Assembly (NCBI RefSeq): GCF_047496725.1
Contig: NC_132973.1
Coordinates: 7,601,233-7,665,232 of the forward strand
DNA: 64,000 nt
From: Anoplolepis gracilipes
Taxonomy: Eukaryota; Arthropoda; Insecta; Hymenoptera; Formicidae
Reading direction: 5' to 3'
In this document: one piece after another, positions 51,641 through 63,835 of the stretch
How positions within the stretch are numbered: the stretch's first letter is position 1
How the letters are laid out: each line of letters opens with the position of its first letter
Translations under genes and position numbers: made by a program
Notes under the pieces: model-generated
Database searches by the model: none
What the model saw: the letters and a program-made list of their open reading frames with translations, nothing else
Told to the model about the DNA's origin: nothing

Positions 51641-52469
51641 TTTTATAATGAGATAAAATGTGAGAGTGAAAGCATTTGGACGATTCTCGACAATCGCGTC
51701 AATCAAGTATGACGAATTAGATATTTAAGTAAATATTTGACAAAGATAAGCAATTATAACAGTAAGATAACTATAATACTATGAATTATTATTATCATTA
51801 TTCGCATTAAACAAAAATAATAGCTTTTAGTATTATTTTACTTTTTTAATTACTTACGTCAATGTAAATTTCACGATAATCTTTGTATCTATGTGCAGGT
51901 CAATCAACTTGTATTAAATATTTAATATTTTATTAATATTAAATATTTTAAAAACTATAAAGAAATTAGGTGCGATTTCAATTTTATTGACAAATAATTT
52001 TTATCGCACTATTTCTTGTATGATGATTTATAGCTGTTGCAACGAGATTTTTAATCGTAACGAGATTGTCGAGGATTCGCGTATTGAGTTTGAATCGCAC
52101 GGCAATGGCGCTTACAACGTAATCAGAAATAATACCGGAGGTGCTTATCTATATAAAAACGACTTCGATCCACCGCTCTCTTCCGTCTTTCGATCCTCCG
52201 TAGTTCCTTTCTATCGAGGATTGAAACTGGACGTAAAATCAACAAGTTCAGATTTTCACGTCAGTCCATCTTAACCATTTGTTTTTTTTTTCTTAATTTT
52301 ATTATATTATAACAATTAATTAGCATAATTCCTTCGCGTGCTTATAATTAGTATAGAAAATCAAAATTAAAAAAAAATGTTTAAATCCCGGTTTCAATCC
52401 TCGTATTTATATTCATTCTTTTTGTTCTTTTTCTATCTGTCTCTCTGTCTCTTTGTCTTTATTTATTTA

Positions 52470-52471
<2 letters not shown>

Positions 52472-52500
<29 letters not shown>

Positions 52501-52508
52501 TTCTCTTT
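52472..52508. repeat. (CT)n microsatellite
   Basis: CT run preceded by ATTTATTT. Confidence 0.95.
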
Positions 52509-53779
52509 CATTTTCCCATATTGATACCGTCGCGCTCGCATACGTCGGCAGTGTGTTTATTGGAATAAATCGCGATAGAATCGCGTGAGGAAAACTCGCG
52601 TTCGCGAGGTAAGCGAGGGAAAAATTATCGTGTCGCCAAGACGGAGATTCTCGAGATTCTCGAGATCGGCCGGCGACAAAGTCGTTGAATATCGATACAT
52701 GATTCGCGCATACTTCTGCCTCCCTTTTTCCTACACGAGACAACGCAAAAAAAGTCCTGTCTTTTCGCAGGACATTCTTCTTTTCTTATTTTCTAACCTG
52801 AGATCTAAAGAGTCTCGCTATTCGAAATCTCAATTTTGAGACGAGAACAAGCGAACATGACATTCGCGAAAAAAACAGGACCCGAATTCTTTTTGTCTTA
52901 TTGAGACAGCAAGTCGTCGATAAGCGCGGAAGGATTATGAAGATGATGCTCTTTCGTCATTTTCGCAACGCTGGTGTTAATTTTCATCGAATGCAAACTT
53001 AATTCCTTTAAGAGATTTTTCAGTTTTCGAATTTGTCATTGTTGTGTCGACTTCACAGCCGATCGAGTCGAAATTACTTTGAAGAAAATTTGCGCTTTTT
53101 CTAAATTCGCCTGTAACTCCGCGAATGTAAATTTCCTCGTTTTTAATTTTTAAACGTTTAAAGTTTTCAGAAGCAGCGAAAGTGCTCGAAAGAATTCCTA
53201 TCAATAATATAATATATATGCTTCTTCCACGAATTTATAATCTTAAATTCTTTCGCGTTTATAACTCACTGTCGCAATTTTTCCACTTTTCCTTGATCCC
53301 AAATTTTCACGTGCATTTATTCAAGTTTGCACCTATTTTTTTCTTCTTCTTCATCTTATTCTCCGCTTAAGGAAGAATATTTTAATCAAGGATTTACTAG
53401 TCTTTATTCTCAGCGAATGCTGGTCGAAATTAATTCGTTATCTTATTAATGCCGACGCATTGGGGAGGAAAAGTGCCGATCGAATGCACGATCTCGCCAC
53501 CCGTTATATATTATCGTTCGCTGCAATTCATCTTGTTACAGACCTTCTAATAGTTCCGAATTGTCGAATTATTCTATTGAGAAGAATCGATGACGACGAC
53601 GATGACTTCTTTGACTCGTCGATCTTCTTTCTTCTCTTTTCTTTCGGTTCCTCTTCGTGGCAGATCTGTCGCAAATTTCAAGAGTTTCGCCAGAGTCGCG
53701 ATAAAGTCTCAACGCTCGCGATGATCGATTAATTCGCACGAGGCTCGGTTCACGCTTCGGTAAACGGTACATCTCACGA

Positions 53780-54420
53780 CGCGTTTTCTCGCAAGAAGAA
53801 AAGTTCTCGAGTTTCCGCCAGTCGGAAAGAGAATCGATTGCGCGACATTTTATCTCGACGAATATATCTTCTTCGTCGAAGATATAAATCCTCGAACAAT
53901 ATCTCGTCAGTGGCAATTCGATTCAAAGCGAACTTCCCACTCCGCCTGACCTTCAGACATACTCGCAATATCTTTGTAATGATGAAAGATCTCGGATCAA
54001 GGATTGAATGTTCTTGCGCGACATCCTTGAGAGATATCTCATCGAGAACGATTGGAATTAGAGGACAAAAAGTCTTCTCGCTCCTCAAGATAGCCTCGCC
54101 GAATAATATTCTACCGAGGGTTATTCGACTCATGGAGCAATAATTGTATCATTATTAAGATGACGTTCTCGAGAGATAGTCTTTCAAGAGTAAATGTCTA
54201 TTCGCAGCGACATGTCCTGTCGATTAAAAGCTATATCTTCATCAAGATATCCTTGCGCAATTCCCAATCAAGGGTCATTCGATTCATCATTCATCTGATT
54301 TCTACAATGACATCGTCGAGGCATGTCCCTTCGAGGACGATTCTATTCGCAGTATGACATTTTTATCTAGGGATGTGTCTCCCAACGTCATAGGATCCTC
54401 GATTATCAGGACGAAAAGAA
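53780..54420. repeat. Degenerate tandem repeat with overlapping frames
   Basis: Phrases such as GGTTATTCGACTCATGGAG / GGTCATTCGATTCATCATTC, GACATCCTTGAGAGATATCT / GACATCGTCGAGGCATGTCC and ATCTCATCGAGAACGATTGG / CCTTCGAGGACGATTCTATT recur at roughly 170-200 bp. The frames of about 100 codons on both strands here probably come from this structure. Could be an old minisatellite. Confidence 0.35.
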
Positions 54421-55435
54421 TCTTTCTTCTCTTTTCCCGGCACTTTCCTCCCACGCGTACGCATCGATTATAAATGCCAACTGACCTCGCGCGCGACCTG
54501 TACACGTATATAAAATCTAAGAAAAAAAGGACTGGCCCGTCTTTTGGACGCTCGTGTTCACTAATCGCTATTAACTATTACTCCTCCTCTACCTTTTTTC
54601 TCTCCTGCTTTCACGGTACTCATGATTCTACTCCTCAGAAATCTTCCCTCCCTCCCTCCCTCCCATTGTTCTTTCTCAGAATTAAAATTGGCTACTTCGT
54701 GTTTTAAATTGGCTAATGTGTGTATGTGTGTGTGTATGTGTTTATGTATATGTGTGTACACGTGTCTCTCTCCCCTCGATACTATGTGTATACAACACGT
54801 ATATGTATAATATATTGCTATATATACACGCAGGATGCGATAAAATGCGCAGAGAAACGACGAGATAAGTTCTTGTAGAACTTCAAATGAATTCTCTCTA
54901 AAAGATTGTTTGTCAGATAAAACGACATTACTTTATCTCTGTTTTTTTTTGTTTGTTTGTTTTTTCTTTTTTTATTTCTTAGTCCTTGATATTAATCATA
55001 AATTCTTGAAATTTTCTTTGAATCTCATAAGGACAATTAAAATTCTACGAAGATCGATAATTGACTATTATCACGATCATAAAATAATATTTTATGAATT
55101 AAATAAAAGTTTTGTAATATGTTAAAAAATTTCAATCAAGATACATTAAATCTCAAAATTCAAATACTGTTAAACACAATCTCGTCATTTACTTGTACTT
55201 TTATTTAATATTTCAGTTGTGTCAGAAAAAAAATTGAAAAAACATTTACGTTGTTATTTACATTGTTTAAATGTATGTCTAAAGAAAAATAAATAAGTTC
55301 TTTCTCGAAGCGTATTTCTCTCTAAGGAAAAATTGAAAGAATTTGTAAACTGTTTTTCGAAGAATACAATACCTTAAAAAAGGAATGGAGAGAATCAATT
55401 CTTTCCTCGTAGAATTCTTACGAAAAAATTGAAAA

Positions 55436-55882
55436 TTTATTTATTTAATATTTCTTAACTCTCTTCTAAAATATATTTTCGGGAGAAAAATTCCACTTCT
55501 ACAGTAAAGCAAACAAATTTTCAATTTCCTGGGAAAAAATGCATTCCTGAGATAAATCATAAAAGTTTGCAATTTTTTGAGCCAAAATTTCCCTGACATT
55601 TTTCTACGCATCGTCATGCGATATCTCGCGCATGTATATGTATCGGCTAGTCGAAAATTGAGGCTACAGTGTGCGGCAGTCTATTGTCTCTCTTGGCTCT
55701 TCTCTCCGTAACTTCCAGTCCCCTGTCTTTCTTCCTCCTCCTCGTTTTCTTCTTTCTTCTTGTTATCGGCGACTTACTATCTTCCGATCGAAAGATTGTT
55801 CTTTCTTCTTGAAACGACACGAAGTCGTCACCCTCGGGTCCAATAGTTTCTTTATCTTGGGGACAGGAACGGGGAAGACTTT
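55436..55882 (-). other. nmo: Probable nemo 3' UTR with polyadenylation signals
   Basis: Minus-strand sequence directly after the nemo stop codon. It begins with a purine-rich stretch (GAAGAAAGAAGAAAAC, GGAGGAGGAAGAAAG around 55,720-55,765) and ends at two overlapping AATAAA signals at 55,436-55,445. The UTR would be about 450 nt. The end point is inferred from the signals only; further AATAAA motifs near 55,200 and 54,970 could serve longer forms. Confidence 0.5.
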
Positions 55883-55937
55883 TTATTCCCACTGGTGTGG
55901 AGAGGGTGGCAATTCTGAGGGGTGAGCCACCGTGGAG
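55883..55937 (-). CDS. nmo: Nemo/NLK protein kinase, last coding exon with stop
   Basis: This short exon ends the nemo reading frame. After the acceptor GATTTGCAG it supplies the C that completes Ser, then STVAHPSELPPSPHQWE and TAA. The PSELPPSP..WE ending is the standard C-terminus of insect Nemo and is close to the human NLK end. It is only 55 nt and is easily missed because larger frames in other phases cover it. With the two upstream exons the coding length is 351 nt, exactly 117 codons including stop. The stop codon is itself followed by AAAA so that an AATAAA overlaps it; the real polyadenylation site is more likely downstream. Confidence 0.96.
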
Positions 55938-57059
55938 CTGCAAATCGTACGAACAAGTCATTAGAAAAGGGCGACGAAAGGCACAGGAAAAGCCAAGATG
56001 ATAGGGAGAAGTAGGAGGAGAGAACGTGCGATCCTCTTTTGATAACGCGAATCGATCACCCTATGTATAATTGCCAACAATATAATTTGTCGAAAGATAA
56101 ATGTTTTCGACGAAAGCACTCTTTCTTTTCGTTTATTTTAAATATAATGTTTTACTTGAACTTTGAAGTTTATTACATGAGAATTATATTCGATTACTGT
56201 AATTATATAGGGGAGTTAGGGCGATCGATTGCGGGACTAGCAAAGAAGGAGGATGAGTACAACTACGTGCGAATCGTCGAGCTATTTTTTTGCAATCGGA
56301 ATTTAAACTAAATGAATCGATGTTTAACTTGAAAAGTTTATTTTTTAAATTGGGAAAATTTTTTAAATTAAAAGAGAATTTTGAAAGTTTTATTTATATT
56401 ATCCGGCAAGTATGTGATACTTGAAAATAAATTTATAAATACAATTAGATATATATTTATATTCAATTAATTAATTAATTAATTATATAGAAGATTAAGA
56501 AATTATATCTCAAAATTAATTTGGAAGAGTGATGATTTCGAATTAAATGTATTCGCTCGGCCATTCGCGTTCTCTAACACTCGAAAACAAAAGCAAAGTA
56601 CGAAATGCCACAGAAATAATTTTACAACTATCATTTCGCACTTTGATTTATTATCGATTGACTAAGTCATACGAACTGAAATCATCAACGAGCAGTAGCG
56701 TACTATATATTTCTTCTTTTTTATTCAAAATGAAATAACATCAATCTACTCTTTCTTATAATAGTCAGAAAAAATAAAGAGAATCTTCTAAATTTGTGCA
56801 TCTTTCTTTGCTGAAAAATGTAACAATTGCTAATGTCAAAGTCTCTACTTTGCTCATTCTCGATTGCATATTATTTTCAATCTTGAGATTAAACTTTAAT
56901 TGCCAAATGGTAGCCGATAGCGATAATTATCGTATTGGATAATTGGACGCAATACTCGCTCGTGACGATCTGAAGGATTAATGAATCTCGATTTTTAGCA
57001 AAATAACAAAAGCATTCGTCTGATTTCCATGCAGCTGTCAGCATGCGTGACAGCCGATC

Positions 57060-57060
<1 letters not shown>

Positions 57061-57105
<45 letters not shown>

Positions 57106-57112
57106 TTCCCTC
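57061..57112. repeat. (CT)n microsatellite
   Basis: In the large nemo intron. Confidence 0.95.
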
Positions 57113-59601
57113 TTCTTAAAAATATTTTTGTTTCCAATATAAATCTGCTTCCGTTATTTTTTCTCTTTATCTATCGTCTATTTCGTTTGGGCTATTTTTG
57201 CGCGCGTATATCGAAATTAATATTGACCTAATATCAGGTAGGTATTGTCTATGGGAGATGTTTTCTATAAGTTATATCATTATATAGGCAAATTATAATG
57301 TGGATTCGAGGAAAGGTTTAAGGATCAGGAAGAATCTATATCTCAATCTATACAGATTTCCGCGAAAGATAATTTGCATCTTTTTTTTTTTTTTTTATTT
57401 TTTGACGCGTCGCGACGTGTGCTCGTCCTTCTCATCGGTTTCTTTCAACTGAAGGCTGCATGGTGGATCAGGCCTTCTTTTACACTCATAATGTTAACAA
57501 TAAAACAATGCACTCCGTTCAGGCAGTTTTCTCTGTTTTCTTTTACGCGTGAATAACATGTTTGCAAAATGACAGATCGAGTTATGACAGCGAGTTGTGT
57601 TGCGCGCGCATGAAACCGGGGTGACAACTTACAAATTGTTGTATATTCAGTTTATTGATATACGAATTATAACAGCTTTTTATTTTTTAATTAAGATTAA
57701 ACATAAGGCAAGATAAGGTATCAATATGAAATAAATTGATTTGATTGAGTGAATTCATTTGTTTAAAAATCTGATATGTTTAAAAATCAAACTTTTTTTT
57801 TTCTCAATTAATCTCTATTTAAATTTCACAACTTCAAATATTTTCTCTTTTTTTATTATTATTATGATATTAATAATGACGATAATATGTATTTTGATAA
57901 AGAATATATATATTTTCATCTCTCATTATTTGAATTAATTTTGTAAATATTAAAACTGTAGCTTAAGAACTAATGTAATTAACTTATATATATATAACCA
58001 TTTTTATGAAAAATGCTTTATTATTAAATGTTTTACTTTTATAAAAAATTGTTTTTATTTATTGTAATTATTATCGAGTTTAGCTTCTTGGAAAATAAAC
58101 TAGTTTTTCTTTTACATAACCTTCATACAGAATTATATTTGTTACAATAATATATAATGTGTTCGTACGTGCGTGTGCGCGTGTCTGTGTGTGTATGTGT
58201 GTACGGTAACAAACTTTCACAATTTTCTACGGGATGAGAGAATTTAAAAGACGCAGCGAGTTGCTATCGCCGGATGTTCCTCGAAGATTATAATTGTTTC
58301 CTTTTTAATTAGACTCCTTTAGACTCGCTTTAAAATGGCCGTAAAAGTGGGCCAGCAGCAATGTGATTTCTCGCTTCAGCACCGCTCTCGCTCAGTTGAA
58401 AGAAAGGGGAGAGAGCGAAGGGACAAGACGGAAATACTCATCGGATAAAGAAACGGTATCCTGCCGAACAGCACCAGGTATATTATCGTTACTCGGGTGT
58501 TTAAGGAGCCTGTTAATGGTGTGTACACGAAACTGCTGCTAATTAGCATCATTACGTACCTCTCATATATCATCGTTTAAACGGCGTTAAAAAGTTCTAA
58601 ATCTGTGAAAATTGACATTAAATTGTTCTAATTTTCGCGCTTTTTTCCCGAAATTTATTCCTTGAAAATTGAGATAAATATAAAATTTACTTTACACACA
58701 TTGTATAAAAAGAGCGTTATATTGTCTGCGAAATAATGCAGTTAAAAATTAAAGTATTAATATTACTCGCAGATTTTAGAGCAAATCTTCAAATTTTATT
58801 CTACAAAGATATTTGAAATGTTAATTTATCTTGTTGTGCTTTCGACCCTTTCGTCTAGAATAAAACATTTCAACAATTTCAGTATATCGTCGAGAAGAAC
58901 TTTCAATTTAATCACATTGAATCACATATTTTTGTGACATCAGTTTTCCACGCAGTTTTTAATGTTAGTTTAAAAATAATTATATTAGAGACTTGCGGAT
59001 CTTCGAGGAACTTTTCCCTTTCTTTTCCGCTCACCTATGAATATATAATATATCTAGTCAACTCTATTCGTGTGCGATGTTAAATTCATCTTGGGTTATA
59101 TTTATTTAAAAATAAGTGTCACCCCGTTCGAACGCGATCAACCCGTCTCGGTGCGAAATACGCGACACAGCCGTTTCAATTCGGAAATGCGACGATATAC
59201 AGGGTATCTCGGAATCACCAAACATCCATTCCAATTTCCGAATATATATACGAGTAAATATTTTCCATGTAACTTCACGCTTGATCGTTAATAAATCTTT
59301 GTTTTTTTTTTTTATTTTTTTTATTTGTTTTCGCAAATCGAAAGGAGATCGGAGATTCCAGAGATACCGGTCGCACAGCGGCGTTCGATAGAACGCAAGA
59401 AGCACGGTGTATATATTTTGCACATCATGAGGTAAATAAAGGACGGTTTGAGAAGCCAAGGTCTTGTAACACAAAACAAAAGGCAATATACTTGGTATTA
59501 TAAAAAATAGGCTGGATCATGTACCTCTGCGAGCGAGGTCGCGTCGACTTATAGCTGACTCTCGTTTCGTTCGGTTCGTTCAGGAGGAGACGTAACACGA
59601 T

Positions 59602-59712
59602 TGGTAGTAGTAGTGGTAGCGGTAGTGGTAGTAGTAGTAGACGATAGCGGTAGTAGTCGATAGTAGCTGACAGTGGTAGATAGCTGAGTCGGTAGTGGTA
59701 GTAGTAGTAGTG

Positions 59713-59746
<34 letters not shown>

Positions 59747-59772
59747 CAGTAGTACTAGTAGTAGTAGTAGTA
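59602..59772. repeat. Imperfect (GTA/TAG)n tract
   Basis: About 170 bp of interrupted GTA units with GTG and TGA variants, inside the large nemo intron. On the minus strand it reads as poly-Thr in one frame. Confidence 0.95.
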
Positions 59773-60105
59773 ACGTGTACGTATACGCGGCGCAGGGCGC
59801 TGGTTCGGCGATCGGCTTGCTCTAACTTGACGGCAGAGTAAGCAAGACGAACAATTGTTACACATCCAACAGCAGTGTTGCGAGTAACACTACTCAACAA
59901 TAGACACCTTGTAGAAGTTGTGGCATGAATGTGCGTCAGATCTCGATTTTATAAAGTATAGAGTTTCTATTCCTAGAATTCGTGCGTAGATAATAAGGAA
60001 TGATAACAGGAATGTGAACTCAGAAATCTATATATATATAGATTTCCAATTTAATATTATTAAACCATTTTTTTAACAGTTTCGATAACTTTAGATGGGG
60101 CTGAA

Positions 60106-60138
60106 AAATAGCAAACAGTTCGTAGCAGTTTGCTATTT
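60106..60138. repeat. Small hairpin in nemo intron
   Basis: AAATAGCAAAC and GTTTGCTATTT form an 11 bp perfect stem with an 11-base loop. A 24 bp AT-rich palindrome (GAAATCTATAT...) lies 60 bp to the left. Function unknown. Confidence 0.4.
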
Positions 60139-62297
60139 AATATATTTTAATGACATTTTCTAAAATATACAACACATATTATTTCACATTTAACCGTTAC
60201 ATGTTACCATTGTTAAACCGACATAAATTATAAAATAACATGTGACAAAAGATCTAGACGTACTGATAATTTTTATTATAATTTCAAAATATCAGGGAGC
60301 TATAATAGCTTAAAATCTTTCACTTTTTACTATACTTCTACAAAAGGAAAATTAAATTTTGTTGAGTAGTGTAATCTAGGGGAAAATATTAGATTTGTCA
60401 TTATACACATATATCAAAGATATTGTTTCGTCTCAATATCGCAGAGAGAGAAAAGTAGAACAATATCCTGAAATATCAAACAAACTTTAATAACAAAACG
60501 CTTTTAACGAAACTCAATACTAACTAAATATGCAAATATTTTAATACGATAACAGCCAAAAGTCGATATTTTCAATTTTTCTAAACTAATTCACACACAC
60601 ACACACACACATACACAAAACTTTTATTCTAATAATACATAATTTTTACGTTCTAATAATTTAATAATTTAATAATAATTACGTTCTAATACATTTATGA
60701 TTTTCTTCTATTTACATAATTATCATTGTATTTTGTCATGTAAATTATCTGTATATAAATTGCATTATTTTGAATCGATTGTATCATAAAATATTATCTG
60801 TTACTGTCTATATGAAAACGTATAATTCATGAGGAAATAAATTGATTGCGGTAATTGATAATTTTGTTAATATTATGTATTTTCATTACTCTTAATAATA
60901 CACAATTTTCCGATCCATCAGAAATATGATTTATAATTATAATTGTAAACATGAGAAATAATTGATATGAAATAATTTTCTTATTTACAATGATCAATCA
61001 ATAGAATATGCTTTTTGAAAATTGCTAATTAATGTAATTGTAAAAAATATTTAAAGTTACATATGTATAAACTGAAAAAAGAACTGAATAAAAAAGAAAA
61101 TATCTGATTAATCTTAAAATTGTAAAAGGAATAAATTTCGAAATTGGCAAACAATACACATGCGAAAAAAAAGGATGGAAAATTTGAGACACTCAAAAGA
61201 TATTTGACTATTATGTATTTTATTGTACTATTTTAAAACATCGTTCTAATTCTCTATTCAGCGATATTGATAGTATAATCAGTTCCTTATCTATTTAATC
61301 TCGGTTCTTTTTCTATAATCGAGAGATCGTATATATTATAGTTTGTGTCACAGTGGGCCGACAGGGTTACGAAATACACATCTTATGCTTTACTCTTCCT
61401 TGGAACAATGTCAAAAGATACAGAGTATACCTTTGAGGACGTTAGCAAGAGGATCGCCAGGACGAAAGGCCCCTCTTTTTTTCTTTTTCTATCGACTTGT
61501 TTCGAATCGATTTTGAAATTTACTTTCTCTTTTCGTTATGCATCGAAAGACTCAGCTGGCTCTAGCCAGCGCTACTCTTCGAACACCCGATATACCCGCT
61601 CGCTCTACTCGACTGCTGCGACTTGATAAGAAACACTGTGCGCCCCTCTATGAACTCTCTTGGGGATTATTAGCCTGTCTTTTGATCGGGAATCTAGGAT
61701 CACGGCGCGTGAGATGCATGGATGTGAAGGAAGGGAGATATTGATTAATCTCGTGGGGACAAGCGACGGGATGGAAGGGAAAATATTTTTTTTTCTCTCT
61801 CTTTTTTTTTTTAATTCTATTAGGGTTCGTTTTTCGTCGATTGGCTCTGGTGACTTTTCTGTATGCGACTGGGGAACTTTTATGAGTCGGATCATAAGTT
61901 ATATACACCGATTGTTCCAAAACTACAGACGGTATGCGTTACAGCTGTAAATTCAATCAATATATTTTGATAAAGTAAAATTATATATATATTTTAAAAA
62001 TATTCTCACAGTATTAATATGAAAACCATTGTATATCTTACAGTGTATTTACATTCTATTCAAAATATGAAAAATAAGATTTTGTCAACGAGTTGCATTT
62101 GTCACAGTGTTTGCCACAAGCTCGATTATTTAATTTCTCTTTTCCATTTCATTAACAGAATTTTTAAATACCCAATAGTTTAACAATCTATTGTTTTTAA
62201 TCTTGCTTATTCTAGCTATTTTTAGTAGTTGTGGAACAATCGTGTATACGATCGATCAGGGGCGATTCGCGTGGATTCTCATCATAATGTGGCTTAC

Positions 62298-62391
62298 CTT
62301 GCGAAGCTCTTGAATGCCGCGGATTGCGGATTTATGCAGAGCGGCACTCGCGTTGTGTTCAGCTGCTCCGCTATAAATTTGTGCATCTCCT
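62298..62391 (-). CDS. nmo: Nemo/NLK protein kinase, penultimate coding exon
   Basis: This is the second C-terminal exon of nemo. It continues the Glu codon split by the upstream donor (G/AG) and reads EEMHKFIAEQLNTTRVPLC, then INPQSAAFKSFA, the conserved NLK tail that follows the kinase domain. The acceptor is CCTGTTTCAG and the donor is GCAAG/GTAAGCC, which leaves two bases (AG) to be completed by C from the last exon to give Ser. Its length of 94 nt keeps the frame between both neighbours. The intron upstream (62,392-63,633) is about 1.2 kb; the intron downstream is 6.4 kb. Splice phases at both ends agree with the neighbouring exons, which makes a chance match very unlikely. Confidence 0.97.
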
Positions 62392-63633
62392 CTGAAACAG
62401 GCAATAACGTACCGGTATATGAGAGAATGAGAGAATGAGACGGAGGCGGAATGTCGATGATGGCGCGATATAGTTTCTCGGCTGAGCTAGTGACACTGTA
62501 AACAACGCTGTGGTTCACGTGCTGATCGCGCGGTCAGCGTTAAATACGGCTAAATGATCCCCATCTTCCCGTCGACGTATCTTTAGAATTTTATTGCTAC
62601 AATCAGAGCTTACCACACTCGTTATTTAAATCGGGAAAAATTTGAAAGCTTAAAAAACATTGTTCAGTGAAGAAGCTTCTTGAAAATAATTTTTTCAAAT
62701 TTTGTGCGAACCTATCACACGTTTTACGTAAACACGTTTACATTTCACGTAATTTTTGTTCGTGTACACGTTTACCGTCGTAAAATAATTAAAAACTGAT
62801 GAATTCAATTTTTATTGTACACCATAGTAGAACCTTGATTTTAAATTTTAATACAATTCGCATCTAGTAAAACTGATTTCGGAAATAATGAATAAAAATA
62901 AGCAGTATTTTTAATGTTACTCATCGATTCAGCATTCTCCGTTGCGTCGTTAATGAACGCGAACAACACGAGAACTTCACGATTCTCAACCACCAGGCGC
63001 TGCTGAGATAAACTATGATTTATCGTGACACGCGCGCGCGCGCATACACACACACACACACACACACAACGTGTTTATCGCAGTTATTGTTCTGGAAGAA
63101 CACCGCCACGTGTCTAAGATATTTACTGTGTACGTCATTATCCTTTGATACGCGAGACATTCTTGCAACGATATCTTGAGATTCATGCCGCAATTTGTAT
63201 CGCAAAAACGAGCTTACAATTGTCAATTACGCTTTATATAAAATTTGATGTGAAAAACCAACATAAAAAAATAAACGCTAAATTATAGCTATCGAAAACA
63301 AAGAAACTATTTTTACATAATGTTTTAAATATCATATAAACTTTTATATAAATCTCAAACTTATTATTGGAAATAAATTAAAGTTATCCATGTGTTAAAA
63401 ATATAAAAAAAAAAAAAAAGACAACCTTAATATTCGCGCGTTCTGTATGTATCACAAAACTTTTTTATTATCGTTAAATAACATTTTCATAAATAAATCA
63501 TAAACGCAGTCTCTCTCTTTACTTTTAGAAAACTGTTTCGAATAATATATGTGCACTCCAAATAAAAGATACGATACGGTGTAACAAAAGATACGATACC
63601 TCTTCGAATTTTCGTTATCGCAAATTTTCTTAC
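62392..63633 (-). other. nemo intron, 1.24 kb
   Basis: Intron bounded by GTAAGA and TTTCAG on the minus strand. It contains a (CG)n run followed by a (CA)n run at 63,030-63,068 and a poly-A tract near 63,405. No other feature seen. Confidence 0.9.
63030..63068. repeat. (CG)n-(CA)n compound microsatellite
   Basis: Alternating purine-pyrimidine over about 39 bp in a nemo intron; Z-DNA-prone. Confidence 0.9.
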
Positions 63634-63835
63634 CTTTCACTTGCTGCACGCTTGTGAGTTTTCGCTCCCAGAGATCGTCAAACGGATGGGCGGCCGAAGG
63701 TTCGAAATCGACCCTGTACTGTCTCATGCCTGCGCTCGTCGTGTAGCAGCACGTGCACATACATGAATGATATCGCAACCGTCCTTCGTCGAGGTAAGGA
63801 TGCGCCAGGGCGTCCACCACGGTGATCCTCTTATC
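63634..63835 (-). CDS. nmo: Nemo/NLK protein kinase, internal exon (end of kinase domain)
   Basis: This exon encodes the end of the catalytic domain and the start of the tail of Nemo, a proline-directed Ser/Thr kinase of the CMGC group that acts in Wnt, Notch and TGF-beta signalling and in planar polarity. Read on the minus strand from GAT at 63,835 it gives DKRITVVDALAHPYLDEGRL, then the Cys-rich RYHSCMCTCC, then GMRQY, DFEPSAAHPFDDLWER and LTSVQQVK. The order and wording match NLK/Nemo family sequence as I remember it. The acceptor is TTGCACAG before a phase 0 start, and the donor is GTGAAAG/GTAAGA, leaving one base of a Glu codon. The kinase core (ATP loop, HRD, DFG) must lie right of the window. 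The 202 nt length fits the frame of the next exon. No substitutions look damaging; the gene appears intact here. Confidence 0.97.

Larger units (their letters stand above)
46291..55435. other. Intergenic region downstream of nemo
   Basis: Apart from the repeats and hairpin listed, no exon was recognised. A plus frame at 51,987-52,274 and several frames at 52.5-54.4 kb are open but unrecognised. Very long nemo 3' UTR forms could run into its right end. Confidence 0.5.
55938..62297 (-). other. nemo intron, 6.36 kb, between last two coding exons
   Basis: Non-coding by frame inspection on both strands. It holds a run of four-fold AATT near 56,464 (homeodomain-type core sites), a (CT)n tract at 57,061, (GT) and (CA) tracts near 58,170 and 60,592, an imperfect (TAG)n tract at 59,602-59,772, and a small hairpin at 60,106-60,138. 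CpG-richer patches occur at about 57,400-57,620, 59,100-59,590 and 61,340-61,780. None carries a recognisable exon. The large size compared with the 1.2 kb intron upstream may reflect enhancers. Confidence 0.85.

Noticed and set aside
51987..52274. 95-codon plus frame (NEIVEDSRIEFESHGNGAYN...)
   Set aside because: Protein-like in part but unrecognised, without splice or promoter context.
55647..55961. 104-codon minus frame over the nemo last exon
   Set aside because: Out of phase with the spliced nemo frame; it is a shadow.
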